A DNA stretch of 64,000 nt from Limosilactobacillus gastricus DSM 16045 (GCF_001434365.1 NZ_AZFN01000005.1:1-64000); one strand, 5' to 3'. Counted from the stretch's first letter, positions 1 through 7,867 are shown. Made by a program: numbers and translations. Notes: generated by a model from the sequence alone, not told the origin.

Positions 1-18
1 AGGTTAACCTATGAAAAC

Positions 19-74
19 TTGACAGATACCATTTCAATATTTATGTTGACAGATTAGAACTGGATCGGTAAACT
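19..74 (+). promoter_or_regulatory. Promoter region of the first transporter unit
   Basis: Two TTGACA hexamers lie at 19-24 and 46-51. The second is followed after 17 bases by TAAACT at 69-74, and the first after 17 bases by TATGTT at 42-47. Either could drive the leader ORF that begins at 122. Which one is used cannot be decided by eye. Confidence 0.55.
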
Positions 75-121
75 AGATACTGTACTTACAAATGATAAGC
101 AAAATGAAAGGAGCTGAAAGT

Positions 122-214
122 ATGTTACAAGCGGATCTGCAAATGATGTGTATGTGTTCTTCATTGCAAGTCCGGACTGACATGGTTTCAGTTGGGAGTT
201 TTGAGGTACATTAA
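122..214 (+). CDS. Cys-codon leader peptide 1 (30 aa)
   Basis: This is a 30-codon ORF with a good Shine-Dalgarno site (AAAGGAG, about 9 bases before the ATG). It encodes a peptide containing M-M-C-M-C-S, with Cys codons at 149-151 and 155-157. About 13 bases after the second Cys codon the RNA can fold into a hairpin (171-180 with 188-197, one mismatch) whose loop CATGGTT (181-187) is complementary to AACCATG in the downstream terminator. A similar ORF with the same Cys-Met-Cys motif sits at 2667. I read it as a regulatory leader that senses Cys-tRNA charging, not as a functional protein. Its translation and the regulatory role are inferred. Confidence 0.75.
   Translation: MLQADLQMMCMCSSLQVRTDMVSVGSFEVH
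171..197 (+). promoter_or_regulatory. Antiterminator hairpin of leader 1
   Basis: TCCGGACTGA pairs with TCAGTTGGGA around a seven-base loop CATGGTT. ACATGGTT (180-187) is an exact 8-base complement of AACCATGT (248-255) in the 5' arm and loop of the terminator, so the two structures should be mutually exclusive. The same hairpin and the same 8-base complementarity occur in leader 2. Confidence 0.7.
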
Positions 215-241
215 GCACTCATTCTTCCTTAACCTTAAAAA

Positions 242-276
242 GGCATCAACCATGTTGGGTGGTTGATGCCTTTTTT
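242..276 (+). terminator. Attenuator terminator 1
   Basis: This is a perfect 11-bp stem (242-252 with 260-270), a 7-base loop and a run of six T. It lies between leader ORF 1 and the binding-protein gene, so it must be read through for the transporter to be expressed. That position makes it an attenuator, not an operon end. Confidence 0.85.
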
Positions 277-321
277 GCAACATGTAAGCTAATTTCAAGG
301 TATGTTAATAGGAGGTTAACA

Positions 322-1119
322 ATGAAAGTGAAATGGATTAAACGTCTATCAGTTTTAGCCGTAGCTTTAGTAGCAACAGTTACCTTAGCGGCTTGTGGTA
401 AGAGCTCGAGCAGTAGTCAAGCCAATTTAATCACTAAGGGAACGCTAACTGTCGGCTTAGAGGGAACATATGCGCCATATTCTTATAAAGAAAACGGGAA
501 ACTAAAAGGTTTTGAAGTTGACTTAGCAAGAAACGTCGCCAAAAAAATGGGTTACAAGGTAAAATTTGTGCCAACCAAATGGGATTCACTGATTGCTGGT
601 TTAGGTTCTAATAAATTTGATATTGTCTTTAACGATTTAGCGGAAACACCGCAACGGAAGAAAGCTTATGCCTTTTCAACCCCATACATTTATTCTAAGT
701 CAGCCTTAATAACAAAAAAGGATTCCACAATTTCTAGTATCGATGATATTAAGGGGCAAAAGGTGGCTGCTGGAACGGGGACCGCTAATGAATCGAACGT
801 AAAGAAGTTTGGTGGGACCGTGGTTTCATCAAGTGATTTTGCCAGTTCAATGCAATTAATTCAACAAGGTCGGGTTGTTGCCGCTTTAAACTCAAATGAA
901 GCTTATGCCTATTACATCAAACAAAATCCGAATGCTGATCTCAAGTCAATTGAAGTGCCTACAAGTCAAATCGCCAGTCAAAAGATTGCGGCAATGATGA
1001 GCAAGAATAACAAGGGACTACAAAAGAAGGTTAATAAGGCCTTGAAGGAACTACGCCAAGATGGAACGTTGAAAAAACTTTCTGAAAAGTACTTTGGAAC
1101 TGATTTAACTGAGGAGTAA
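322..1119 (+). CDS. Amino-acid (probably cystine) ABC transporter, substrate-binding lipoprotein
   Basis: This 265-aa family-3 extracellular solute-binding protein captures a polar amino acid outside the cell and delivers it to the permease at 1123. The N-terminus is a lipoprotein signal with lipobox LAAC (Cys about residue 25), followed by a Ser-rich linker and the two-lobed binding domain (TLTVGLEGTYAPYSY near residue 40). The start at 322 was chosen for its AGGAGG site; the frame stays open upstream through the attenuator. It is first in a three-gene operon with permease and ATPase. The Cys-codon leader upstream suggests cystine or another sulfur compound as substrate. That substrate call is inference. 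Confidence 0.88.
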   Translation: MKVKWIKRLSVLAVALVATVTLAACGKSSSSSQANLITKGTLTVGLEGTYAPYSYKENGKLKGFEVDLARNVAKKMGYKVKFVPTKWDSLIAGLGSNKFDIVFNDLAETPQRKKAYAFSTPYIYSKSALITKKDSTISSIDDIKGQKVAAGTGTANESNVKKFGGTVVSSSDFASSMQLIQQGRVVAALNSNEAYAYYIKQNPNADLKSIEVPTSQIASQKIAAMMSKNNKGLQKKVNKALKELRQDGTLKKLSEKYFGTDLTEE

Positions 1120-1122
1120 TTT

Positions 1123-1818
1123 ATGTGGGAAATCATAACTAGTTCAACTCCCGATATTTTATGGGCAGGGATCAAATATACTATCCCGATTGCAGTAATT
1201 TCCTTTGCTATCGGGTTAGTGATTGCCGTTTTGACGGCGCTTGTGCGGATCTCAACACCACGTGGTAATCGGGTACTGGTCTTTTTCTGGCATCTGTTAA
1301 AGTGGATTCTAGGTTTTTACGTTTGGCTGTTTCGGTCGACGCCGTTATTGGTTCAATTATTTATTGTTTTCTTCGGGTTACCCAATGTTGGCATTCAATT
1401 TGATGCCTGGACTGCTGGGATTTTAACTTTCTCCTTGAATACGGGGGCTTATGCCTCCGAAACGGTTCGTGGAGCTATTAGTTCAATCCCCCAAAGTCAA
1501 TGGGAAGCAGCTTATTCAATTGGTATGACCTATCAACAGACCTTATTTAAGATTGTCTTTCCGCAGGCTATTCGGGTCGCCTTACCACCATTGTCAAACT
1601 CCTTTATCAGTTTAGTCAAGGACACTTCTCTAGCATCGTCAATTACGATTCTAGAAATGTTTATGGTCAGTCAACAATATGCCGCAAGAAACTATCAGCC
1701 ATTATTAATGTATTGTATCGTGGCCGTTATTTATGCGCTTTTCTGTACTATTTTGTCAATTCTGCAACATTACTTAGAAAAACATTTCTCTCGTTATCTA
1801 ACCCAGGAGGTGGCCTAA
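1123..1818 (+). CDS. Amino-acid ABC transporter permease (HisM/TcyL type)
   Basis: This 231-aa integral membrane subunit of a polar amino-acid importer has several hydrophobic segments, FRSTPLL at about residues 70-76, and the EAA loop (WEAAYSIGMT, residues about 127-136) that contacts the ATPase. It starts three bases after the binding-protein stop and ends directly against the ATPase start at 1819, so the three genes are translationally linked. The length is normal for the family. Substrate is probably cystine, as argued for the binding protein. Confidence 0.9.
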   Translation: MWEIITSSTPDILWAGIKYTIPIAVISFAIGLVIAVLTALVRISTPRGNRVLVFFWHLLKWILGFYVWLFRSTPLLVQLFIVFFGLPNVGIQFDAWTAGILTFSLNTGAYASETVRGAISSIPQSQWEAAYSIGMTYQQTLFKIVFPQAIRVALPPLSNSFISLVKDTSLASSITILEMFMVSQQYAARNYQPLLMYCIVAVIYALFCTILSILQHYLEKHFSRYLTQEVA

Positions 1819-2553
1819 ATGATTTCTTTTCAAAATGTTGATAAGCAATTTGCTGACCACCATGCCCTAGATAATGTTAGTGTTGAATTTCCTGAACATC
1901 AGACTACGGTTTTAGTAGGGCCATCGGGAGCGGGGAAATCAACTCTCTTACGATCCATTAACCTCTTGGAACGTCCTCAAGCAGGTCTCTTAAAGATAAA
2001 TGATCAAACGATTGATTTTGCTAAGCCAATTGCTAGAAACGAATTATTGAAAGCCCGCCAGCAAACTGCGATGGTTTTTCAAAGTTGGAACCTATTTCCT
2101 CATTTAACGATTTTACAAAACATCACTGAAGGGCCAATTGTCGTACATAAGCAACCTAAAAAGGAAGCTGAGGCCAATGCACGTCGGTTATTAGAACAAG
2201 TGGGCTTGGCTGATACTGCCGATCGATATCCAGATCAGCTTTCCGGGGGACAACAACAACGGATTTCAATTTGTCGTGCGCTGGCCCTTGACCCGTCTTA
2301 TATCTTATTAGATGAACCGACCAGCGCCTTAGATCCCGAATTAGAGGCCCAGGTCTTGCGCGTCTTACAAGATTTGGCAAAACAAGACCAGTCGATGATT
2401 GTGGTGACCCATAATATGGAATTTGCCCGCCGGGTAGCGGATAAAATTGTCTTTGTTGAAGATGGTCGTATTGAATTTGATGGTTCAACGGATGATTTCT
2501 TTACGCACCCAACGGACCGAATTCAAGCATTTTTAGACGCAATGGAATTTTGA
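1819..2553 (+). CDS. Amino-acid ABC transporter ATP-binding protein
   Basis: This 244-aa cytoplasmic ATPase powers the importer. It has Walker A GPSGAGKST (about 34-42), signature LSGGQQQR (about 141-148), Walker B ILLDE (about 162-166) and a switch His in VVTHNMEF. It abuts the permease gene and ends the first operon. The second binding-protein/permease pair downstream (2859-4318) has no ATPase gene of its own, so this subunit may serve both transporters. That sharing is inferred. Confidence 0.92.
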   Translation: MISFQNVDKQFADHHALDNVSVEFPEHQTTVLVGPSGAGKSTLLRSINLLERPQAGLLKINDQTIDFAKPIARNELLKARQQTAMVFQSWNLFPHLTILQNITEGPIVVHKQPKKEAEANARRLLEQVGLADTADRYPDQLSGGQQQRISICRALALDPSYILLDEPTSALDPELEAQVLRVLQDLAKQDQSMIVVTHNMEFARRVADKIVFVEDGRIEFDGSTDDFFTHPTDRIQAFLDAMEF

Positions 2554-2597
2554 TTAAATTAAATTTAAAATATGATTAAAATATTTTAAAAATTATG

Positions 2598-2626
2598 TTG
2601 ACTTTTAGTGGTCATTCCAATATATT
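2598..2626 (+). promoter_or_regulatory. Promoter of the second transporter operon
   Basis: TTGACT (2598-2603), a 17-base spacer and TATATT (2621-2626) lie about 40 bases before leader ORF 2. The region between the ATPase stop and this promoter is AT-rich, and I see no clear terminator in it. Confidence 0.65.
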
Positions 2627-2666
2627 ATCTATATTGAAAAATATCTAACAGAAAGGAACTGGAATT

Positions 2667-2762
2667 ATGAAAAGTTTGAATCAAGCGATGATATGTATGT
2701 GTACTCCAGCTAAATCCGAACTGACATGGTTTCAGTTGGGCATTTTCGGGTACATTAATTAA
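2667..2762 (+). CDS. Cys-codon leader peptide 2 (31 aa)
   Basis: This is a 31-codon ORF with a strong AAAGGA site. It encodes M-I-C-M-C-T-P, with Cys codons at 2694-2696 and 2700-2702. It matches leader 1 in its Shine-Dalgarno region, in the Met/Cys codon block and in an RNA segment of about 20 bases after it. That segment is read in a different frame here, so the RNA and not the peptide tail is conserved. The hairpin 2715-2740 begins 12 bases after the second Cys codon, the same spacing as in leader 1. I interpret it as a second copy of the cysteine attenuator, controlling the long operon that follows. Confidence 0.75.
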   Translation: MKSLNQAMICMCTPAKSELTWFQLGIFGYIN

Positions 2763-2772
2763 ATAATGTGCC
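2715..2772 (+). promoter_or_regulatory. Antiterminator hairpin of leader 2 plus an extra hairpin
   Basis: TCCGAACTGA (2715-2724) pairs with TCAGTTGGG (2732-2740), with one mismatch, around loop CATGGTT. ACATGGTT is complementary to AACCATGT at 2804-2811 in the terminator. A second hairpin, GGTACATTA (2749-2757) with TAATGTGCC (2764-2772), follows here but has no counterpart in leader 1. Confidence 0.65.
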
Positions 2773-2794
2773 GGATAAGCACTAAACCTTGATA

Positions 2795-2833
2795 AAGGCT
2801 ATCAACCATGTTCGTGGTTGATAGCCTTTTTGT
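2795..2833 (+). terminator. Attenuator terminator 2
   Basis: This is a perfect 14-bp stem (2795-2808 with 2815-2828), a six-base loop and a T run, located between leader ORF 2 and the binding-protein gene at 2859. The loop-proximal sequence AACCATGT is identical to that of terminator 1. Confidence 0.85.
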
Positions 2834-2858
2834 TTTAGGAAAAAGGAAGGTAAAGAAG

Positions 2859-3650
2859 ATGAAGAAGTGGAAATTAGGAATTTTGGTTACTTTAACGACC
2901 CTTTTAACTGTTGTAGGGTTATTCGCTAGTCAAACGACTGTCAAAGCCGCCAGTAAGACGATTACGGTGGGAACGACAGCTCAAACATACCCCAATTCGT
3001 ATCGCTCGAACGGGAAACTGACCGGATTTGACATCGCCTTAACCAAGGCAGTGGCTAAAAAGCTTGGTTATAAAGTGAAGTTTAAAGTGATTGGTGATGT
3101 TCCTGCCCTGTTGGAATCAGTTAAGTCTGGCAAGATTGATACCGTAGCCAATGCGGTAACCGTCAATGCTGAACGGAAGAAGACCTATCAATTCTCTAAT
3201 ACCTTTGCATATTATGCAGCGCAAGTGGCAGTTCCTAAAGACTCCAGTGTTAAATCATTAAAGGATCTAGAAGGGAAAACGGTTTCGGCCACCCTTGGTT
3301 CAAGTAATATTGCCTTATTGAAGGCCTACGATTCCAAGATTAAGATCAAAACTTATGATGATCGGAATGCGATCTTTACCGATGCTAATAATGGAACGGT
3401 CGCAGGGGTCTTAAATCAACGTCAATTCCTTCAACAAACGATTAAGAAGCAAAACTTGAATTTGCGGATTGTGAAAGGTGTAGCTGGTTGGAACAATGAA
3501 GCTTATCCATTCCAAAAGAGTAGTGAAGGGACCGCTTTGAAGAAGAAGTTTAACCAGGCCTTAAAGGAGCTTAAAGCTGACGGGACGATTAGTAAATTAT
3601 CAAAGCAATACTACGGCGAAGACGTAACTAAGAAATCAGTTGATGATTAG
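2859..3650 (+). CDS. Amino-acid ABC transporter substrate-binding protein 2
   Basis: This 263-aa family-3 solute-binding protein is related to the one at 322 and ends with the same kind of C-terminal helix (ALKELKADGTISKLSKQYYG). The start at 2859 follows a GGAAGG site; the frame runs back into the terminator. Unlike protein 1 it has no lipobox Cys. The signal region ends in V-K-A-A-S, so it is either released by signal peptidase I or held by an uncleaved helix. It is followed by a permease but not by an ATPase. A cystine-related substrate is inferred from the Cys attenuator in front of it. Confidence 0.85.
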   Translation: MKKWKLGILVTLTTLLTVVGLFASQTTVKAASKTITVGTTAQTYPNSYRSNGKLTGFDIALTKAVAKKLGYKVKFKVIGDVPALLESVKSGKIDTVANAVTVNAERKKTYQFSNTFAYYAAQVAVPKDSSVKSLKDLEGKTVSATLGSSNIALLKAYDSKIKIKTYDDRNAIFTDANNGTVAGVLNQRQFLQQTIKKQNLNLRIVKGVAGWNNEAYPFQKSSEGTALKKKFNQALKELKADGTISKLSKQYYGEDVTKKSVDD

Positions 3651-3667
3651 CGAAAGGTAATGTAGGT

Positions 3668-4318
3668 ATGAACTTAAATTATTTAGGAGAATTATTTTTA
3701 CAAATTGGGCGCTATGTGCCACAAACCGTTGGCATGGCTTTAGCGGCAATGGTTATTGCAATTGCGCTCGGGGCGTTGTTAACAATCATGTATTCTTTTA
3801 AGGCTACGAATTGGTTTGTCAGATTATATCTGTTAATCTTTCGGGGCTTCCCAACCTTAGTCATTCTGTTCGTTGCATATTTTGGGATTCCAGAACTGTT
3901 GAATACGGGGTCATCAGTTTCACCATTAGCGGCGGCGATCTTCTGTTTTGCTTTAAAAGAAGCGGCCTATTTAGAAGAGATCTTTAGGTCAGGTTTGTCT
4001 TCAGTTGACGGCGGCCAGGTTGAAGCCGGCCGATCCCTGGGCTTAAGTAATCAAAAGGTCTATCGGTTCATTGTAATTCCTCAAGCCATTCGGATTATGA
4101 TTCCTAACATCGGGAATACCTTTATTGGACTGCTCAAAGAAACTTCCTTAGCTTTTTCCATCGGGGTCACCGAATTATTTGGGGAAGGGAAGTTGATTGC
4201 TTCAGAGAATTTCCAATATTTTGAAGTTTATGTTGTCGTGGGAATTTGGTATGTCATTTTAATTTTGATCTATACCATCTTTCAGCAATTTCTGGAACGA
4301 CGCTATAGTCAATATTAG
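3668..4318 (+). CDS. Amino-acid ABC transporter permease 2
   Basis: This 216-aa membrane permease of the HisM family has FRGFPTLV at about 59-66 and the EAA loop EAGRSLGLS at about 119-127. It partners with the binding protein at 2859. There is no adjacent ATPase gene; the next gene is the LanC-like protein, 13 bases downstream. The ATPase at 1819 is the nearest candidate partner in the window. The start was chosen for the AAAGGTAATG region and normal family length. Confidence 0.88.
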   Translation: MNLNYLGELFLQIGRYVPQTVGMALAAMVIAIALGALLTIMYSFKATNWFVRLYLLIFRGFPTLVILFVAYFGIPELLNTGSSVSPLAAAIFCFALKEAAYLEEIFRSGLSSVDGGQVEAGRSLGLSNQKVYRFIVIPQAIRIMIPNIGNTFIGLLKETSLAFSIGVTELFGEGKLIASENFQYFEVYVVVGIWYVILILIYTIFQQFLERRYSQY

Positions 4319-4331
4319 ACGGGGGTAAGAG

Positions 4332-5627
4332 ATGGATTATCTAGCAACGGTCTTAGGTGTTGAAAAATATTTAGCAGCCCATCAAGTTGATCGCGATGAA
4401 GGCACGGTATGGGATATTTCAGAATCTTTTCATGGTGACTGGAATTATTATGACGAAATCTCTTTGTATGCTGGTAGTGCCGGGATTATTAAATTTTATT
4501 TAGGTCTTTATACCAGCTTACAAGATCCACATTACCTCCAAATTGCAGATCAAGGTGGAAAATACTTGGTATATCGCTGGCAAAATCAACGGGCTTTAAA
4601 AAAGGCTTTTAGTCCCTATGCGATCACGACTGGTTATAGCGGCATTGCTTTTATTTTAGATGAACTATTTGAATTTACTAATCAAGCCATTTATCGAAAT
4701 ACCGTTCAAGAAATTCTACAATCAATCATTGATGATCAAACTGATCAAGGAGCTTGGTCTGGGCAGATTGGTGTCGTCGCTGATGGGGGGACAGCTTTAT
4801 TATTAGCTAAGTTGGGACCTAAATACCAACTGTCAGGTTTTCAAGCAGCATTGGCAAAATTTGGGGACTATGTCTTAAAACAACAACAACACGATCAGTT
4901 TGGTCAATACTATGTAGGGCTGGACCTTAAATTTGTGGGGGGACCGCTTGGTAAATTTAATACGGGCTTTCCATTAGGCCCGAGCGGAGTCGCCTTTGTT
5001 CTCTTAAAAATTTGGGAAATCACCGGGCAAGAAAAGTATCGGTTAGGAACGCAAGGGATTGATGACTTTTATCGAAAGAATTCGCTAGATCAAACTAAGA
5101 TTGTTCTACCCCATTATTTACCTGATGATGAACATATTTGCTATGTTGGTTATTGTGGAGGTCCCACTGGAGTAGCCCGCTATTTTTACCAAGAATGGCA
5201 GCTCGAGCATGATCAGCGACATTTAGAATTGTTAAAAGCATCGATTGCTGGGCTTGATTATCTCAAAGCACCGGAAGAACGGTCGGCAGGATACTGGGAA
5301 CTTGATAATTATTGTTGTTCATCGGCGGGGCTCCTTCAAATGTATATCGGAGCTTACTTAGCGACTAAGGATGATAACTATTTAGAAAAAGCTAAAGTAA
5401 CGGCGAAAATTATTATCAATCGGGCTAGTGAAACGAATGGCCAGGTAAAGTGGGTGCAATCATTTGAACGCAAAAATCCTGCGATTAAAACCGCCGCTCT
5501 TGGATATTATGATGGGGCAGCAGGGATTGCCGCTTCATTATTACAGTTGCATCAATTGTTAAATCATCCCGATACATTACATATTTACCGGATGTTAGAT
5601 GATCCATTTCCTGCGGAGGTGAGTTAA
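4332..5627 (+). CDS. LanC-like zinc protein of unknown role
   Basis: This 431-aa protein has the repeated G-x-x-G helical-barrel pattern of the LanC/LanCL family (near residues 48, 101, 152, 217, 276, 329 and 394). Candidate zinc ligands are C275 (GYCGGPTG, matching the WCxGxPG motif) and C328-C329 (NYCCSSAG, matching the CHG motif), so the usual His is replaced by Cys, as reported for ProcM-type lanthipeptide cyclases. Family members join Cys thiols to dehydroamino acids. No LanB, LanM domain or precursor gene is nearby. The operon instead holds amino-acid transporters, a dehydrogenase and an aminotransferase, so a small-molecule thioether reaction is my guess. Activity is unproven. Confidence 0.7.
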   Translation: MDYLATVLGVEKYLAAHQVDRDEGTVWDISESFHGDWNYYDEISLYAGSAGIIKFYLGLYTSLQDPHYLQIADQGGKYLVYRWQNQRALKKAFSPYAITTGYSGIAFILDELFEFTNQAIYRNTVQEILQSIIDDQTDQGAWSGQIGVVADGGTALLLAKLGPKYQLSGFQAALAKFGDYVLKQQQHDQFGQYYVGLDLKFVGGPLGKFNTGFPLGPSGVAFVLLKIWEITGQEKYRLGTQGIDDFYRKNSLDQTKIVLPHYLPDDEHICYVGYCGGPTGVARYFYQEWQLEHDQRHLELLKASIAGLDYLKAPEERSAGYWELDNYCCSSAGLLQMYIGAYLATKDDNYLEKAKVTAKIIINRASETNGQVKWVQSFERKNPAIKTAALGYYDGAAGIAASLLQLHQLLNHPDTLHIYRMLDDPFPAEVS

Positions 5628-5628
5628 C

Positions 5629-6672
5629 ATGGCAAAGCGAGTCATTCGCCAAAGCCCGGGGATTTATATTAATGAACCCGGAATTTTAAAATCAATTGAG
5701 GAAATCTTGGCTGACCTTGAAATTCAATATCCAGTGATTGTGACTGACGAACTGGTAAAAAAAGTGACGGCCGACTTCCTGCCAGCTCATTTTTATGAAA
5801 CATACCCACTATTTTTGTTTGCGGGCGCGAATACTTTTGCGGAAGTTTCCCGGTTAGTGGACCTAATTAGTCAGTTCCAAGTGGATGGATTAATTGCTTT
5901 AGGCGGAGGACAATTAATGGACAACGCCAAATTAGTGGCGGATCAATTAAAGGTAAAGTTAATTAATATCCAAACCGTGCCGTCTAATTGTGCTGCCTTG
6001 ACCACCAAAAGTATTGTCTACAATCATGCGCATGAAATGATTGAAAGTGTCCGGATTGCCAATCCAATTGCTGCCGTGTTAATTGAACCCCGACTCTTAA
6101 AGGAGAGTCCGCGACCATATTTAAATTCAGGAATCGGGGATACCTTAGCCAAGTTTTATGAAATTCGTCGCCGATTGCCGAAGGATCGCCTATCTTTAGC
6201 TACCGAAAAAGCGGCCCGCTTCTTTTTGGATGAGTGTCGAGATGAAATCATAGCAGTCAAGGGTGTTGATCAATTAGAGTCAGAACAATTAATCAATTTT
6301 TTAGATACGGTCTTTTTATTTGCGGCGGCCGTTGATGGGTTTGCGGATTCGAATGGGCGTAGTGTCGCCGCCCATACTTTCTACAATGCATTTATGAAAG
6401 TTAAAGGAGTAACTAAATTCACGCATGGCGAAATCGTAGCACTGGGGAATTTAATTCAAGTGGAATTAGAAGCAAATCAGGGCTTAATATCGGAAATCCA
6501 TTCTTATTATCCCCATTTCGGTTTACCGGAGAAATTAAGTGATTTGGCGATTAGTGACCGAGAGGCACGGGAGATTGCTATTCAAATGACGGATGTACAA
6601 AATGAGCGGATGCAATCGATTTTTCCCGCTATCTCAGCTGAACAGATTCTGGCGGTATTTGAACGTTTGTGA
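5629..6672 (+). CDS. GldA-like iron/zinc-dependent alcohol dehydrogenase
   Basis: This 347-aa protein of the glycerol-dehydrogenase branch of the Fe-ADH superfamily oxidises an alcohol or reduces a carbonyl with NAD(H). The nucleotide-binding motif GGGQLMDNAK lies near residues 92-101. Metal ligands are present: Asp in SGIGDTLAK, His in AAHTFYN and His in THGEIVALG. It starts one base after the LanC-like gene (AGGTGA site inside that gene) and precedes an aminotransferase, which suggests one pathway. It is slightly shorter than GldA (about 365 aa). The substrate is unknown; glycerol is unlikely given the context. Confidence 0.8.
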   Translation: MAKRVIRQSPGIYINEPGILKSIEEILADLEIQYPVIVTDELVKKVTADFLPAHFYETYPLFLFAGANTFAEVSRLVDLISQFQVDGLIALGGGQLMDNAKLVADQLKVKLINIQTVPSNCAALTTKSIVYNHAHEMIESVRIANPIAAVLIEPRLLKESPRPYLNSGIGDTLAKFYEIRRRLPKDRLSLATEKAARFFLDECRDEIIAVKGVDQLESEQLINFLDTVFLFAAAVDGFADSNGRSVAAHTFYNAFMKVKGVTKFTHGEIVALGNLIQVELEANQGLISEIHSYYPHFGLPEKLSDLAISDREAREIAIQMTDVQNERMQSIFPAISAEQILAVFERL

Positions 6673-6680
6673 GGTCGATC

Positions 6681-7847
6681 ATGAAAATAAATCAGGCAAG
6701 CAGAATTAATGGCGAAACTGATAATTTTTTATCGCGCCAACAAGAGTTAATTCGTGAATTAAAACAAGCTGGTCATGAAGTGATTTCCCTAGGACGGGGA
6801 AGTCCCGATTTACCAACTTTTCCAGATATTGTAGATGAATTTCTGCAAGATAGTAAAAAGTCATTAAATCATGGTTACCCGCCATATGGTGGAAAACAAT
6901 CGTTAAAGGTCGCGATTCAAAAATTCTATCAAAGTGAATACGGAGTGGAATTATCACTAGATGAAATCACTATTTTTTCTGGATCTTTAGCAGCGATTAC
7001 CGCTTTACCAATGGTCTTATTAAATCCTGGCGATTATGCTTTGATTCCTGATCCCGCCTTTTTCGGTTATCAAAACGGCGTGAAGATGGCGGGTGGACGC
7101 AGTTATCCCCTACCACTAAAAGCCGATCATCAGTATCTACCAAGCTATGATCAAATTCCTCCGGCTGTTTTAAACCAGGCTAATTTGCTCTTTTTGAATT
7201 ATCCCAATAATCCGACGGGGGCAGGAGCCACGAGAGAATTCTTTGAAGAAACGGTTAGCTTTGCCAAGCAAAATCAGATTCCAGTGGTGCATGACTTTGC
7301 TTATGCCGATATCTCCTTTCATCAGTCGGCACCTAGCTTTTTAAGTGTTCCGGGGGCTAAAGACGTTGGGGTTGAATTGTATACTCTTTCGAAAACTTTT
7401 AATATGGCTGGTTGGCGAATCGCTTTCGCCGTTGGTAATCAAGAACTTATTCATTTAATTGAAGGTTTTATCCGTGTTTCTTTTGGTGGTGTCTTTGGGG
7501 CCATTCAGGATGCGGTTGAGTTTGGACTTTTAAATTCGCAAGAAGGGAGAGCTAACTTGCGAGCGGTCTACCAGGACCGACAAGCCGCAGCTGTCCAATT
7601 ATTGAAAGCTCACCACATCGAAGTGCTGGATTCGGCCGGGACCTTCTTTTTATGGATCAAATTGCCGAATGATGTAGATGATGTGCAATTTGCTAATGAC
7701 TTGCTGAAAGAAAAATACGTGGCTGTGGTGGCTGGTAGTACTTTTGGTGAATATGGGAAAGGTTATATTCGGGTAAGTCTGGTCGACCAGACCGAAACAA
7801 TTTTGGAGACCCTTAAGCGGCTGATTTCGTTTATTGAAGAAAATTGA
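6681..7847 (+). CDS. Class I/II PLP-dependent aminotransferase
   Basis: This 388-aa fold-type I aminotransferase transfers an amino group between an amino acid and a 2-oxo acid. The PLP lysine is in ELYTLSKTFNMAGWR. The NYPNNPTGA motif and the C-terminal Arg region (GYIRVSLV) are present. The start at 6681 uses GAGGT with six-base spacing; an upstream GTG at 6669 is less likely. It lies eight bases after the dehydrogenase and 20 bases before metQ. In this operon it could deaminate a sulfur amino acid or its conjugate. That role is inferred. Confidence 0.85.
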   Translation: MKINQASRINGETDNFLSRQQELIRELKQAGHEVISLGRGSPDLPTFPDIVDEFLQDSKKSLNHGYPPYGGKQSLKVAIQKFYQSEYGVELSLDEITIFSGSLAAITALPMVLLNPGDYALIPDPAFFGYQNGVKMAGGRSYPLPLKADHQYLPSYDQIPPAVLNQANLLFLNYPNNPTGAGATREFFEETVSFAKQNQIPVVHDFAYADISFHQSAPSFLSVPGAKDVGVELYTLSKTFNMAGWRIAFAVGNQELIHLIEGFIRVSFGGVFGAIQDAVEFGLLNSQEGRANLRAVYQDRQAAAVQLLKAHHIEVLDSAGTFFLWIKLPNDVDDVQFANDLLKEKYVAVVAGSTFGEYGKGYIRVSLVDQTETILETLKRLISFIEEN

Positions 7848-7867
7848 TAATGAATGGGAGGTACAAA

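Noticed and set aside
1-10. AGGTTAACCT palindrome at the window edge
   Set aside because: It is short, cut off from its context, and not repeated at related promoters, so it gives no basis for a site call.
2156-2488. 110-aa minus-strand ORF inside the ATPase gene
   Set aside because: It is a shadow of the ATPase coding sequence, without a ribosome site or recognisable protein features.
2667-2762. Leader ORF 2 as a lanthipeptide precursor for the LanC-like protein
   Set aside because: It contains Cys, Ser and Thr and lies in the same operon, but an equivalent ORF at 122 precedes an operon with no LanC-like gene, the tail is not conserved as peptide, and there is no dehydratase.
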